Source of the DNA: a virus
IMG/VR virus record: IMGVR_UViG_3300044825_001916
Coordinates: 1 to 63,439 of that record
Strand: one strand, 5' to 3'
DNA: 63,439 nucleotides
Within the stretch, counting starts at the first letter, position 1. Each line of letters starts with the position of its first letter. The translations under genes and the position numbers were made by a program. This document shows, in pieces, positions 38,371 to 47,585 of this stretch. The notes beneath the pieces were generated by a model. The model worked only from the letters and a program-made list of their open reading frames with translations. It had not been told where the DNA came from and did no database searches.

Positions 38371-40119
38371 TCAGGGGGCTCCCGGAGACCAAGTGAACGA
38401 TCCGTCGGCGTTGGGCGTCAGGCCCCCTCCGCCGGCGCCTCGCTGCCGAGCCTGCTCTGCGGCAAAGCGTTCCTGAGCTTCGTTGAAGCGATCAAACGGG
38501 CTGGGAAGCTGATCAAAGCGTCGCAGCGCTTCCTGGCGAGTGATTTCGCCACTCTGCGCCTGCATCGCAATACGCCCGCGCGCGATCTGGTATTCGGCGA
38601 CCGACTTGAGGGTGTCGGAGACCATGCGCCGACCGTCGGGCGTCGACATCAGACGAGGCAGAGAGGCCTCGAAGTTGCGAGCGTCGAAGTCGGACACGGC
38701 GCCCGGCATGCCCTGGCGCTGAGCAGGGATCAGCTGCTTCAGCAGGGCCGAGGCAACCTCGTACTGCGTTGCCTGCGGGCCAAGGCCGAGGCGCGCCGCC
38801 TGCTGAGCGAACCAGCCGGGGATGCCGCTCGGCAAGTCGCGCATGACCGTTTCCAGCTGCTGCAGGCGACCCAGAGCTTGCGTGGCTTCGCCGGCGCCAG
38901 TCGCCAATTCCTGGAACGAGCGAGCCTGCTGCTCGGCAGTGCTCTCCGCGAAGCGACGGTTGGCGGCGTTCGCGGCGTCTTCGTTCTGAACCTGCCTTTC
39001 AGCTCGCTCTCGGAAGAGGGTGATTTCTGCTTGACCCTCCGGGCTTTCGCGCACGATCCGACGCGCGTTCTCCACCAGCTGACGCCCCTGCGGGCCAGCA
39101 TAGCGGCTGGGGTCTGCGGCGGCGGCGGCCAGCAGGCGCTGAGCGGCCGCAACCGTGGGGTCGCTTGAGATGGCGCCGCCGGCGATGGGCTCGGCTGCGG
39201 GAGGCTGCGCGGCTGAAGCAGGCGGGGCGGCTGGGGCGGCCGGAGCGGGGGCGGTAGGGGCAGCAGAAGCGGGAGCAGCTGCGGCAGGCGCTGCAGCAGA
39301 GGCGGCGGCAGGGCGACCGCTCTGAGCCGAACTCCATGCGGCCTCAAGATCCGCCAGGGCGCGGTCGAACTCAGCGGACAGAGCCTGATTTCCGGGATCG
39401 GCCTGCACTCGAGCCTCAAGCTCCCGGGCGCGCGCAATCGCGGACTGGACCTGGGGGGAGGCCTCGGGGTTCACCGTAGCAGCTGCGGCAGGGGCGGCGG
39501 CAGGGGTGGCCGCGGCGGCCGGAGCCGGCAGAGGCGTCTGCGTGACCTGCGGCTGCGGACCAATCGGGGAAGCCGCCGGCATCGGAGGCTGAGCTGCACC
39601 CGGCACCGTGAGCTGGGCGCGCGTCTGCGGAACGCCAGGCTGCCCCTGGCCGCCCTGGAGCAATCCGAGATCTGCCAGCGCGCCCTGGGAGGCCGCAAGC
39701 TGCGTCGGGAACTGCAGGGCCTGCCCAGTCAGCGCCATCCGCTGCTGCGTCGCCTGCAGGCCAAGGTTCGCCGTCGCGGCCTGGAGCTGCTGGATCCTCA
39801 TCGCGCGGTCCAGCTCGCTCTGGCGCTGCTGCTGAAGGGCGCCCGCATATCCTTCCGCACCAGCCGCCAGGCTCTCGCCGAAGCCGCCCGCACGCGTCGG
39901 GCGCAGCAGGCCGGAGGCGAGCTGTAGCAGGGGGCTCGGGCCGGTGCCGCGCTGGCTGTTCAGGAACTCCATCAGCGCGCTGTTCGCGGCCCGCCCCTGC
40001 TCAAGGCTCTGCTGGATGTTCTCCTGCGCCTGGCGATACTGGGTGGGGAAATCGCTCGCCTGCTGTTCGATGAATTGGCGATACGCAGCGAGGCCGCCAG
40101 CCGGATCGTTCTCAGCCAT
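38371..40119 (-). CDS. Gln/Ala-rich internal virion protein
   Basis: 582 residues. The N-terminal ~180 are Gln-rich helices (ENIQQSLEQGRAANSALM; ALQQQRQSELDRAMRIQQLQ). A long Ala/Pro segment (about 190-330) is low-complexity and disordered. The C-terminal ~250 residues are helical (IPGWFAQQAARLGLGPQATQ; VKSVAEYQ-like ends). No enzymatic motif. Composition and position suggest an internal core/ejection protein acting with its neighbours. Confidence 0.6.
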   Translation of the reverse strand: MAENDPAGGLAAYRQFIEQQASDFPTQYRQAQENIQQSLEQGRAANSALMEFLNSQRGTGPSPLLQLASGLLRPTRAGGFGESLAAGAEGYAGALQQQRQSELDRAMRIQQLQAATANLGLQATQQRMALTGQALQFPTQLAASQGALADLGLLQGGQGQPGVPQTRAQLTVPGAAQPPMPAASPIGPQPQVTQTPLPAPAAAATPAAAPAAAATVNPEASPQVQSAIARARELEARVQADPGNQALSAEFDRALADLEAAWSSAQSGRPAAASAAAPAAAAPASAAPTAPAPAAPAAPPASAAQPPAAEPIAGGAISSDPTVAAAQRLLAAAAADPSRYAGPQGRQLVENARRIVRESPEGQAEITLFRERAERQVQNEDAANAANRRFAESTAEQQARSFQELATGAGEATQALGRLQQLETVMRDLPSGIPGWFAQQAARLGLGPQATQYEVASALLKQLIPAQRQGMPGAVSDFDARNFEASLPRLMSTPDGRRMVSDTLKSVAEYQIARGRIAMQAQSGEITRQEALRRFDQLPSPFDRFNEAQERFAAEQARQRGAGGGGLTPNADGSFTWSPGAP

Positions 40120-40135
40120 TCCGATGTCTCCCGGT

Positions 40136-41221
40136 TCAGCTGCCGCCCAGGGCGCGCGCGAGTGTCAGGCCGCCCAGGATCTGAGCGAGGCCCGAGGGCT
40201 GGTAGGTCGACGCAGGGCCCGTCGAGGCCGTGTTCGTCGTCTGCGAGTAGGGCTGACCGCGCACGAGGTTCGACAGGAAGCCGAGCTGCGTCTTCGGGTA
40301 GTCCCGCTGCGCCACGAAGTCCTGGTAGGCCACGTCCAGGTTCCGCTGGTCGAGGGCCTGCTGCTGCTGGCCGATCGCTTCAAGCGCCGCCGTGTCGGTG
40401 TAGCCCATCTGCTGGCCGATGCGGCCAAGCGCTCCGAGCTGCTGCCCAGCAGCGATGAGGTTCTGGTTGCTGACGTTCTGCAGGTTGCCCTGAACCTGGC
40501 CGAGCTGGCCGAGGTTCTGCTGCTCCTGGGTGCCGAGGCCGCCCAGAACGCGGCCAATCTCAGCGCGACGCTTCATGTCTTCCTGGGCCGCCGTCAGCGC
40601 GCCCTGGTAGCCCTTGTTCAGCAGGTCGCCCTGTGCAGCCAGGGCGCTTTCTTGGACATCTCGAAGGGCCTGGCCGGTGGCCTCCTGCATGCGGCTGGAG
40701 CCGAACTGGCCCGCCCGCACGAAGGTGTCGCTCACCTGCGGCATCAGCTTCTCGCGCAGCTGCCGGGCCGCCAGGTCGCCGATGCGGTTCACGACGGCGT
40801 CCTGATAGGGGCTCATGTATTCGCCGACCATGCTCGGGGCGGTAGCGCCGGCGGAGCTGAGATACGGCATCGCAGCGCCGGTCGGGGACATGCCGATCGC
40901 CTGGGTCAGCGTCGGGTTGGCCACCTGAAAGCCGGAGGTCTGCGTCGCCTGGTTGATGGCGCCGATGCCCTGGTTGATCGTCGGCGTGAAGGCGCCCTGC
41001 TGAGCGCGAGTGGCCGCGAAGGCCTCGCGCTGGGCGGGGCTGAAGTCGGCGAGGCGCGGGGCGCCGTAGGTCTGGTAGGGCTCAGCCGCGACGGCGTTGC
41101 CCTTGGCCAGCAGGCCCTGCGTGTAGTCGGACAGCCACTGCGGGATGTTCGCGGTGGTCGTGCCGTAGGTGTTGACCGAAGGCGGAGCCTTGCCTTGGAA
41201 CAGGAAGTCGGTGACGCTCAT
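40136..41221 (-). CDS. Internal virion protein, helical
   Basis: 361 residues, rich in Gln, Ala and Gly and mostly helical (FVRAGQFGSSRMQEATGQAL; ENLGQ-type repeats such as GGLGTQEQQNLGQLGQVQGN). I recall similar proteins (LADFSPAQREAFAATRAQQG) in the internal-protein clusters of many marine and freshwater podoviruses. No enzymatic motif; ejection-complex component is the best guess. Confidence 0.6.
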   Translation of the reverse strand: MSVTDFLFQGKAPPSVNTYGTTTANIPQWLSDYTQGLLAKGNAVAAEPYQTYGAPRLADFSPAQREAFAATRAQQGAFTPTINQGIGAINQATQTSGFQVANPTLTQAIGMSPTGAAMPYLSSAGATAPSMVGEYMSPYQDAVVNRIGDLAARQLREKLMPQVSDTFVRAGQFGSSRMQEATGQALRDVQESALAAQGDLLNKGYQGALTAAQEDMKRRAEIGRVLGGLGTQEQQNLGQLGQVQGNLQNVSNQNLIAAGQQLGALGRIGQQMGYTDTAALEAIGQQQQALDQRNLDVAYQDFVAQRDYPKTQLGFLSNLVRGQPYSQTTNTASTGPASTYQPSGLAQILGGLTLARALGGS

Positions 41222-41225
41222 GGGC

Positions 41226-42488
41226 TCACCCCGCCATCTTGAGGTAGCGCGACGGATCCTTCGCGTCGGGGCTCATGCGCCCGCGTGCGAGACCGCCCGC
41301 TTTGTGCTTGCGGATGCGCTCGCGCATCTCGTCGAGCTTCTTCGCGCCGGCGTCGGACGATCCATCGCCCAGCATGGACACTGTCTCGGCGTCGAAGACG
41401 TACTCGCCGTCCGACAATAGCGCCGGGATCCGATCCTCGCGGCCGTGGCCGTCGCCCTTGACGTAACGGCCTTGAGCGGCGCGCATCAGGCCGCCCATGG
41501 CCGCAGTCGCGCGCGGCGTTTCCGGCAGCTCGTTGTCCTCGTAGAAGTCGCGCTCGCCGCCGGTGATGGCGTAGCGCCGCATGTCGCCATCCGGCTGCAT
41601 GCGAGTGCGGCGGAACTCAACTTCCGGGAGAGGGCGGCCCATGTTCGGGTCGTTCTGCTGGGGCGCTGGAGTGGCGCCGCCAGACTGGCCGCCGCCCTGC
41701 GCGCCGCTCAGTGCGGCATTCGCAACCAACCCGAGCGCCGCTAGTTGGCCGACCCGGTTCAGCATGGAGGTGCCGCCAGCGGCTGCACCGCCAGCCCCGC
41801 CAGCCCCGCCAGCCCCGCCCGCTACTGCGCCGCCAGCGCCGGCAGCCGCTCCGCCAGCGGGTGCGGCAGCAGCCGGCGCTGCGGCGGCGGGGGCGCCGTT
41901 GAACAGGTTGTTGATCGCTGGCGCGATGCCCGAGCCCCCGGTGGGGGAGAAGATGCCGCCGGAGAAGATGCTGCCGTCTGCGGCCGGCGTCCCGGTGATG
42001 CCCATCGCCGGCAGAGCATAGCCCGCCAGGCCGCCGGTCAGGGCGCCCGTCAGAGCACCCCTACCGCCACCCGTTGCGGCGCCCAGGCCAGCGCCGATCA
42101 GGCCGGTGCCGACGGTCGACGCCGCCGTTCCGGTCAGCCCCAGCCCTGTCCCGACAGCGGTGCCCACGCCCGGGGCCAGCGCGCTTAGAGCCACCGTTGC
42201 CACCGGGGCGGCCCACTGCTTGAACCACTTCTGCTTCCAGAATGGCTTGAAGGCATACATGCCCGTGTGCGGGTTCCGCTCGGGAGGGCCGAAGTGCCGG
42301 ACCATCTCCTCGAACTCGGCCTTGTTGACGTGGACGATCATGCTGTCGCCGCCCTCGCCCGCGCCGGCGACCCGCTTGGCCGATCGGGCCAGGCCGCCCC
42401 TGGCGTAGGGGGTCGCGTCCGGGCGGCTCATGTCAACCATGACCGGCGTGTAGCTGACGCGCTCGTAGGAGACTGTGTTTCCGTTCAT
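41226..42488 (-). CDS. Internal virion protein with Gly-rich membrane-active core
   Basis: 420 residues. Residues about 45-75 (SMIVHVNKAEFEEMVRHFGP, NPHTGMYAF) resemble the HITPREA...NPYTGFLEF module of the large enzyme at 10270. Residues 90-260 are Gly/Ala/Thr-rich hydrophobic stretches (AVGTGLGLTGTAASTVGTGL), like channel-forming segments. The C-terminal part has DRIPALLSDGEYVFDAETVS and GDGSSDAGAKKLDEMRERIR, a module common in phage internal proteins. Three GG(L)(A/M) peptides. It may form part of a transmembrane conduit during DNA entry. Confidence 0.6.
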   Translation of the reverse strand: MNGNTVSYERVSYTPVMVDMSRPDATPYARGGLARSAKRVAGAGEGGDSMIVHVNKAEFEEMVRHFGPPERNPHTGMYAFKPFWKQKWFKQWAAPVATVALSALAPGVGTAVGTGLGLTGTAASTVGTGLIGAGLGAATGGGRGALTGALTGGLAGYALPAMGITGTPAADGSIFSGGIFSPTGGSGIAPAINNLFNGAPAAAAPAAAAPAGGAAAGAGGAVAGGAGGAGGAGGAAAGGTSMLNRVGQLAALGLVANAALSGAQGGGQSGGATPAPQQNDPNMGRPLPEVEFRRTRMQPDGDMRRYAITGGERDFYEDNELPETPRATAAMGGLMRAAQGRYVKGDGHGREDRIPALLSDGEYVFDAETVSMLGDGSSDAGAKKLDEMRERIRKHKAGGLARGRMSPDAKDPSRYLKMAG

Positions 42489-42489
42489 G

Positions 42490-42726
42490 TCATACCTCGG
42501 CGAGCGCCATCTGAACGAACCTCTCAGCCCAATCCCGCCAATCGTCGAAGAAGTCCGGGATCGGGGGCAGTGTAGCCGAAATCTTCGGAATAGCTATGAC
42601 ACGGTTGGCCCAGTCTTTCCACATTTCCGGGTCGTCCAGCCGGGAAATGGCGCCGTACCTCTCCAGCGTCAGGGCCATCATGTCCGTCCACTCGGTGACG
42701 GTCATGTTCCGGGTCGGAAGGATCAC
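42490..42726 (-). CDS. Small helical protein between tail hub and ejection genes
   Basis: 78 residues (MTVTEWTDMMALTLERYGAI; DFFDDWRDWAERFVQMAL), acidic and Trp-rich. No family recognised. Overlaps the upstream tail-hub gene by four bases and ends just before the ejection genes. Confidence 0.6.
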   Translation of the reverse strand: MILPTRNMTVTEWTDMMALTLERYGAISRLDDPEMWKDWANRVIAIPKISATLPPIPDFFDDWRDWAERFVQMALAEV

Positions 42727-44255
42727 GACAGGATCCTCGCGTCCGCAGGCTCAAGGTGGGCGATGACCTGGCCCATCTGGTAGTCGCCGCCGATCTCGTT
42801 GCTCTCAAAGATCAGCCGCAGCTCGCGGCGGATCTCCTTCAAGAACACGACCTGCTCGGAGGGGTCGGTGGCGATCGCCGGGAACGTCCGGGCATCACTG
42901 GGCACGGCCGGCGCTCGGGCGTTGTACCGGCCAGTCACGCGCACCGTCATGTTACCCCGCTGAACGAAGTCGGGCTCAATGATTGAGATGCGAATGGCCT
43001 TGTTCGTCGCGTCCTTCGGCAGCGCCGCCAGGGAGACATCGGCAGTCTCAAAGTAGGACCGGATCGCGCTGATGCTGATGCCGTCGATCTCGTCGAAGCC
43101 GGTCTCGTGCTGCCAAAGGTTCTGCGTGGCCGTCATGGGCGAGGAGCCGACCATCAGCGGCTTCGCGCTCACGTTCACGAAGATCCCGCCCGATCGGCCG
43201 GCGTTCGGCAGCACGGTGTCGTACCATGTTTGCTCGCGCACGTTGTAGATCACGGCGTGCGTGCATTCGGTCGCGTTGCCGAAGGGGAAGCACCACCAGA
43301 TCTCGCCGTACCGCGGCACCGCCATGGCGAAGACCTTCTGGCGCTGCTCGAAGTTCAGGTTGTCGAAGAACCAGTTCAGGTTCAGCGGGTTCGGCACCTC
43401 GCGCACGACGCCGTTGAACATCAGGAAGCGATCGACGCCGGCCCAGTAGTAGACGCCGTCGTACTCAATCACGCCCTGGCTCGAGAGGATCGAGCTGGTG
43501 GCGCTGACGGTGTCGAACTGGAACACCGGCGCGCCGCCCACGAAGGTCGCGCGGATCACGCTGTCGAGCGACCAGAAGATGCCGGAGGGCGAGTTGCCCG
43601 GGCCAGCGCGGAGCGGCAGCCCCTTCACGATCTTCTGGCCCGTGACGTAGCCGTCGCCGGATCCGGTGCTCGTCCAGTCGTTCGGGTTGCCAGGCACCGA
43701 CCAGGCCACATAGCCATCGGTGCCGTAGGCGAAGACGTAGGGGTGCAGCACGACGACGCCGCCCGAGACCTGCGGAGCGCTGCCGCCGGCCGCCACGAGC
43801 GCGCCACTGCCAGTCACGTCGCCGACGTAGATCGGCTTGTTCGTGGTCTCGTCCTGGTTCACGAGGTTCAGGCCGGCGTGCGCGATGAGCTTCTGGCCAC
43901 CCGTCACGCTGTCGAAGAGCACGTCGAACTGCCAGAGGTGCGCGGCATTCGACACGAAGCCGGCGGGCGTGCGGTCAGCCACCGGCGACGCGACCGCTTG
44001 GTTGTCGACGATCACCTGCTCGACGCGCGCCTGCTCGCCGACGTGGACGTAGGTCTGCCCGTTCTCGGAGAAGGCGTGCATGCCGCGAGCGACGCCCGCC
44101 AGCTGGTTCGTGGCGCGACGATAGCCGCCCATCTTGCGCGGGTAGCCGCGCTGGAAGCGGCACCACTGTCCGTCGACGTAGTGGTCGCCCTGGAAGATGG
44201 TGCCGTCGCGCTTGATGCCGGGCGTCGAGCGGATGATCGTGGGCGTTGCGGGCAT
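42723..44255 (-). CDS. P22 gp10-like tail hub (packaged-DNA stabilisation) protein
   Basis: 510 residues, close to P22 gp10 (472). The pattern of beta-propeller blades is visible: RFQRGYPRKMGGYRRATNQL, GVIEYDGVYYWAGVDRFLMF, YGEIWWCFPFGNATECTHAV and YNVREQTWYDTVLPNAGRSG. In P22 this protein closes the portal channel and forms the distal tail hub. The stop overlaps the next gene; the start overlaps the upstream fibre gene (434 residues). Confidence 0.8.
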   Translation of the reverse strand: MPATPTIIRSTPGIKRDGTIFQGDHYVDGQWCRFQRGYPRKMGGYRRATNQLAGVARGMHAFSENGQTYVHVGEQARVEQVIVDNQAVASPVADRTPAGFVSNAAHLWQFDVLFDSVTGGQKLIAHAGLNLVNQDETTNKPIYVGDVTGSGALVAAGGSAPQVSGGVVVLHPYVFAYGTDGYVAWSVPGNPNDWTSTGSGDGYVTGQKIVKGLPLRAGPGNSPSGIFWSLDSVIRATFVGGAPVFQFDTVSATSSILSSQGVIEYDGVYYWAGVDRFLMFNGVVREVPNPLNLNWFFDNLNFEQRQKVFAMAVPRYGEIWWCFPFGNATECTHAVIYNVREQTWYDTVLPNAGRSGGIFVNVSAKPLMVGSSPMTATQNLWQHETGFDEIDGISISAIRSYFETADVSLAALPKDATNKAIRISIIEPDFVQRGNMTVRVTGRYNARAPAVPSDARTFPAIATDPSEQVVFLKEIRRELRLIFESNEIGGDYQMGQVIAHLEPADARILS

Positions 44256-45559
44256 CAGCCACCCAGCGCGATTGAGTAGGCGAGGCTGTCGGACGCGACC
44301 TGCGCAAGCTGAGCGTTGGACGGCGCGTCAATGGCCGCGCGAGCCGCAGCTTGGTTGGCGGCCGTGACGACTGCGTCGCCTACCGCAGTAATGCCGACGG
44401 CGCCTCGTGCGGCGGCCTGGGAAGCGGCCTGGAAGACCGCCACGCCCGTACTAGTGCCGCCCAGGTTGATCAGCGCAGCGCCTGCGGTGGTGGCGCCGGT
44501 ACCGCCTTGCGCGACCGAGACCGGCACCGCGAGGCCTGCGGTATCGGCCGGCACGACGTTGGTGCCGTCGCAGTAGAGGATGGCGCTGGCGCCCTGAACG
44601 ACGGCCACGCCCGTGCCGGCGGCCGTCTTCACCGTCAGCGTGAAGGCGCCCGTCGTCGCGTTGGTCACCCAGTACTGCTGCACCGTCGTCGGGACGACGA
44701 TCTCGCGGTTCGCAATCAGCGCGCCGGTGAAGCGGTAGGCGATGCGGTTGAGCTGGCCGCCCGTCAGCACGAAGGGTCCGCCGCCGGAGACGTTGATCGC
44801 GGTGTAGTCGAAGGCAAAGGTCGCGCTCTGGCCGAGACCGATCGTGTAGAAGCCGATGCCGTCGCAGACCACGAAGCAGCTATCGCCAGGCTGCAGCGAA
44901 ATGGTGGTCAGCCCGTTGATCGTCTGCGGCCCGGTCGGGTCAATCGTGAGCGCGCCGGAGCCGGAATTGCGAACCAGCACGAACCAATCCGAGCCGAGCG
45001 TCGAGGCGTCATCCGGCACCAGAGATCCGGCCGTGCCGGAGTAGAGCAGCAGCGACGCGCGGTCGTTAACGCCGGTGATGTAGCCGGAGCTGCTGAAGGA
45101 GATGACCGGAACCGACTGGTTCAGCGTCGTCGAGATCGCCTTGATGCCAGCCCCGGCGAGGGCGGCGGCATTCGCGACGGAAATCGAAGCACCGTATTGA
45201 AACACCCGCCAGGTTCCGGCGGCGGTGGTGTTGTCGGTCAGGTAGATCTGCCAAGCCGAGCCGGGGGCGATGGAGACGAGAGCGGCGCCGGCGGCGCTCT
45301 GGATCACGACGTTGTTGAGGCCGACGTTGTTGAACAGGACAGTCTCGCCGACCGACACCTGCGTCGCGTCAGGCATCCGCAGCGCGAGCGAAGGGGCGTT
45401 CGCGGTCACGTCGATGATCGCGGCCACAGGAAGGCCGCCGCTGCTCTCGAGCGGCCAGCTCAGCTGCAGCGGACTGTTGGCGCCCGTCAGGGCATAGGAG
45501 GCATAGGAGACCTGGGCGGGTCCGATCGGCGTTCCACCGAAGACGGAAGTGTAGGACAC
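44255..45559 (-). CDS. Fibre-like structural protein
   Basis: 434 residues, Ala/Gly/Ser/Thr-rich and beta-prone throughout. An N-terminal head (VSYASYALTGANSPLQLSWP) is followed by repeats of PGDS/APGSAWQIYLTD type and, near the C-terminus, the fibre module VSVAQGGTGATTAGAAL with helical AAARAAID repeats. Likely a tail fibre or a fibre-attachment protein. It lies between the adaptor and tail-hub genes. Confidence 0.65.
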   Translation of the reverse strand: MSYTSVFGGTPIGPAQVSYASYALTGANSPLQLSWPLESSGGLPVAAIIDVTANAPSLALRMPDATQVSVGETVLFNNVGLNNVVIQSAAGAALVSIAPGSAWQIYLTDNTTAAGTWRVFQYGASISVANAAALAGAGIKAISTTLNQSVPVISFSSSGYITGVNDRASLLLYSGTAGSLVPDDASTLGSDWFVLVRNSGSGALTIDPTGPQTINGLTTISLQPGDSCFVVCDGIGFYTIGLGQSATFAFDYTAINVSGGGPFVLTGGQLNRIAYRFTGALIANREIVVPTTVQQYWVTNATTGAFTLTVKTAAGTGVAVVQGASAILYCDGTNVVPADTAGLAVPVSVAQGGTGATTAGAALINLGGTSTGVAVFQAASQAAARGAVGITAVGDAVVTAANQAAARAAIDAPSNAQLAQVASDSLAYSIALGG

Positions 45560-45561
45560 GG

Positions 45562-46215
45562 TCAGGCCTCCCGCCGCTGGGCGTTGCGGTCGATGATCTT
45601 CTGCGCGTCCTCGGCCGCGAGCAGGCCAACCGCCTCGTCGTAGTAGGACTTCCAGGTCGCGATGCGCTCGTCGTTCTTCAGGAACGGCGTGGCCTCGAGG
45701 AGCGACCCATAGAGCAGCGCCTGGGGCGCGTACTCGGTCAGCCAGTTGGTCTGCAGGTCGTCGCCCAGCAGAGGCGGCAGCGCATAGTAGAGCACCTCGA
45801 ACGGGTAGGCCCGGTCGGGCGTCGGCGTGATCAGCCAGTGCTGGTAGTTATAGTCGGCGTAGAACTTCGGGGCGCCGCGCTGCGTCTCGTCCGGCCAGAA
45901 GTTCCGGCAGTACTCGTAGGAGCGGCCGAAGATCGGCGTGCGCTCGTTGAAGGTGGCGCCGCCGCCGAAGTTGAAGGAGATCGTGTCGCGCCACCGATCG
46001 GGCTTGGCGTAGACCGACGTGCCGGCCGCCATGGTGGTGGTGACGACTTCGGTCGTGCCCTGGATCTTCAGCTGCCGCGCAAGGCGGCGCTCGCAGAACC
46101 CGATGAAGGTCGGGATCTCGTTGTGGACGGTCGGGTCGCTCGCCTCGGTCAGGCCGCGCTCAAGGTAGCGGGCGATGTCCGCTTTGAGCGAGGCGTAGGT
46201 CATGGCGGTTGCCAT
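45562..46215 (-). CDS. Head-tail adaptor protein (SU10/P22 gp4-type)
   Basis: 217 residues. MTYASLKADIARYLERGLTE, EIPTFIGFCERRLARQLKIQ and DRWRDTISFNFGG, then PFEVLYYALPPLLGDDLQTN with WLTEYAPQALLYGSLLEATP, match the adaptor proteins that bind below the portal in podoviruses. A catalytic residue is not expected. About 100 bases of non-coding DNA separate it from the lysis genes. Confidence 0.75.
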   Translation of the reverse strand: MATAMTYASLKADIARYLERGLTEASDPTVHNEIPTFIGFCERRLARQLKIQGTTEVVTTTMAAGTSVYAKPDRWRDTISFNFGGGATFNERTPIFGRSYEYCRNFWPDETQRGAPKFYADYNYQHWLITPTPDRAYPFEVLYYALPPLLGDDLQTNWLTEYAPQALLYGSLLEATPFLKNDERIATWKSYYDEAVGLLAAEDAQKIIDRNAQRREA

Positions 46216-46318
46216 TACGACAACTCCTCGGGCACTCGCCCACGCACGCGGGCATCCGCCAGCCTACCATCAGCGGTCTGGATTGGGTAGCGCCGAGAGA
46301 TGGTGCCGGGCCCCGGCA

Positions 46319-46843
46319 TCAGGCGACCTGGCCGCCGACAGCCTTTAGGCCGATCTCGCCCGCCTCGGTGACGCGGCGGGTCCAGCCCTTGCCGAAGGTG
46401 CCGAAGGTCGGGAGGGCCTCCAGGAAGTGCTGGCGGTTGCGCTGGAAGGTGGCGATGAGGGTGGCGGGATCCTGCGCGTTCACCGCGGCCAGGGTCTTCG
46501 GGCCGATCGCCCCGTCGGGCGTCACGCCGACGGCGGCCTGCAGCATGCGAGCCGCTCGACCGGGACCGCTGTTCACCGCCATGTCGAACACGACGTAGTC
46601 GACGCCGGAGGGCAGCTCGTCGCCGCGCACGGCGTCCCAGAAGCGGGCCTTGTAGATCGTCCGCAGGTGCTCGGTGGGGATGGCCCGCAGCTCGTCCTTC
46701 GTGGCCTGGCGGCCAAGCCAGTCGGAGTAGGTCTTGAGCGTGACGCCCTTCATGGTGGCGCCGCCCGGGTCGGCCGGGTGATCAGCCCAGCCGCCCTCGT
46801 GCTTCAGGACGTGAGCGAGGCTGGCCTCGAAGTTCTGCTTCAC
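46319..46843 (-). CDS. Endolysin, glycoside hydrolase 108 family
   Basis: 174 residues. LAHVLKHEGGWADHPADPGG and ATMKGVTLKTY carry the EGG motif with the catalytic Glu, typical of GH108 muramidases. The C-terminal part contains a peptidoglycan-binding-3-like segment (GVTPDGAIGPKTLAAVNAQD, FGKGWTRRVTEAGEIG). No signal peptide, so release depends on the holin. Its ATG overlaps the holin stop by four bases. Confidence 0.92.
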   Translation of the reverse strand: MKQNFEASLAHVLKHEGGWADHPADPGGATMKGVTLKTYSDWLGRQATKDELRAIPTEHLRTIYKARFWDAVRGDELPSGVDYVVFDMAVNSGPGRAARMLQAAVGVTPDGAIGPKTLAAVNAQDPATLIATFQRNRQHFLEALPTFGTFGKGWTRRVTEAGEIGLKAVGGQVA

Positions 46844-47361
46844 TTGCTGCCCTTCAGAACCTGATTGAGCTGCTGGGTCTTCTCGCGGGATCCGGCGGAG
46901 GAGCCGAAGTAGTAGCTGATGATCGCGCCCCAGGCGGTGCCGAGCGTGCCCAGCATCACAAGCATCGCCTCTCCGCCGTTCGCGGGGAGGCCGTAGGCAA
47001 TCATCCAGGAGAGCACGCCGAAGAAGCCGCAGGTGACCGCGGCCGCCAGAAGGCGAGGGGTCCAGTCGCCGGTCTTTACCTCTCGATCGCGGGCGCTGCC
47101 ACGATCGGCGGCGTCGATCCGCTCGAGGTCGATTTCCAGCTCCTTCATCCGCACCGCGAACTCTTGCTCGGCCTGCTTTAGCGCGAGCAGCTGCTCTGGC
47201 GTGGCGTTCTTCGCGGCCTCGGCCAGCTCTGCCTCGGTGCCGTCGGGCTTGCCCAGCAGGGCCTCAGAGATGGCACGCGTGGCCATGCCGGCGAGCGGGC
47301 CGCCGACGGCGGTCGCGATACTGGGGGCGACAGTGCGAACGAGGTTAAGTAGCTGGTCCAT
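46840..47361 (-). CDS. Holin, 3TM superfamily type
   Basis: 173 residues. An N-terminal hydrophobic/amphipathic part (SIATAVGGPLAGMATRAISE), a charged coiled middle (KQAEQEFAVRMKELEIDLER) and two transmembrane helices at the end (LLAAAVTCGFFGVLSWMIAY; MLVMLGTLGTAWGAIISYYF) with the FGSSAGSREKTQ tail of the 3TM holin family. Overlaps endolysin and the 74-residue membrane gene. Confidence 0.85.
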   Translation of the reverse strand: MDQLLNLVRTVAPSIATAVGGPLAGMATRAISEALLGKPDGTEAELAEAAKNATPEQLLALKQAEQEFAVRMKELEIDLERIDAADRGSARDREVKTGDWTPRLLAAAVTCGFFGVLSWMIAYGLPANGGEAMLVMLGTLGTAWGAIISYYFGSSAGSREKTQQLNQVLKGSK

Positions 47362-47585
47362 CAGTCGCGGTCCTCTGAGGCTCGCGCCAAGCGTAGGCCA
47401 CCCAGCAACCCGACAAGCGCGCCGACGATCGTCGAGAAGGCAGGCCCCAGCACCTCAAAGATCTTGTCGTTGCTGACCTTCTCGTCGAAAAGGCCGAACA
47501 GCAGCACGAACACCATGGCGAGCATGACCATCGCAAGCGTGTAGATCGCAACCAGCAGGATGTGCCGCTGGACGACCTGCATCAC
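47361..47585 (-). CDS. Small membrane protein in the lysis cassette (second holin or antiholin candidate)
   Basis: 74 residues with two transmembrane helices (HILLVAIYTLAMVMLAMVFV; FSTIVGALVGLLGGLRLA) separated by a short charged loop. TGATG overlap with the holin gene and ATGA overlap upstream. Two small membrane proteins beside a holin suggest an antiholin or timing role; the sequence does not decide. Confidence 0.65.
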   Translation of the reverse strand: MMQVVQRHILLVAIYTLAMVMLAMVFVLLFGLFDEKVSNDKIFEVLGPAFSTIVGALVGLLGGLRLARASEDRD

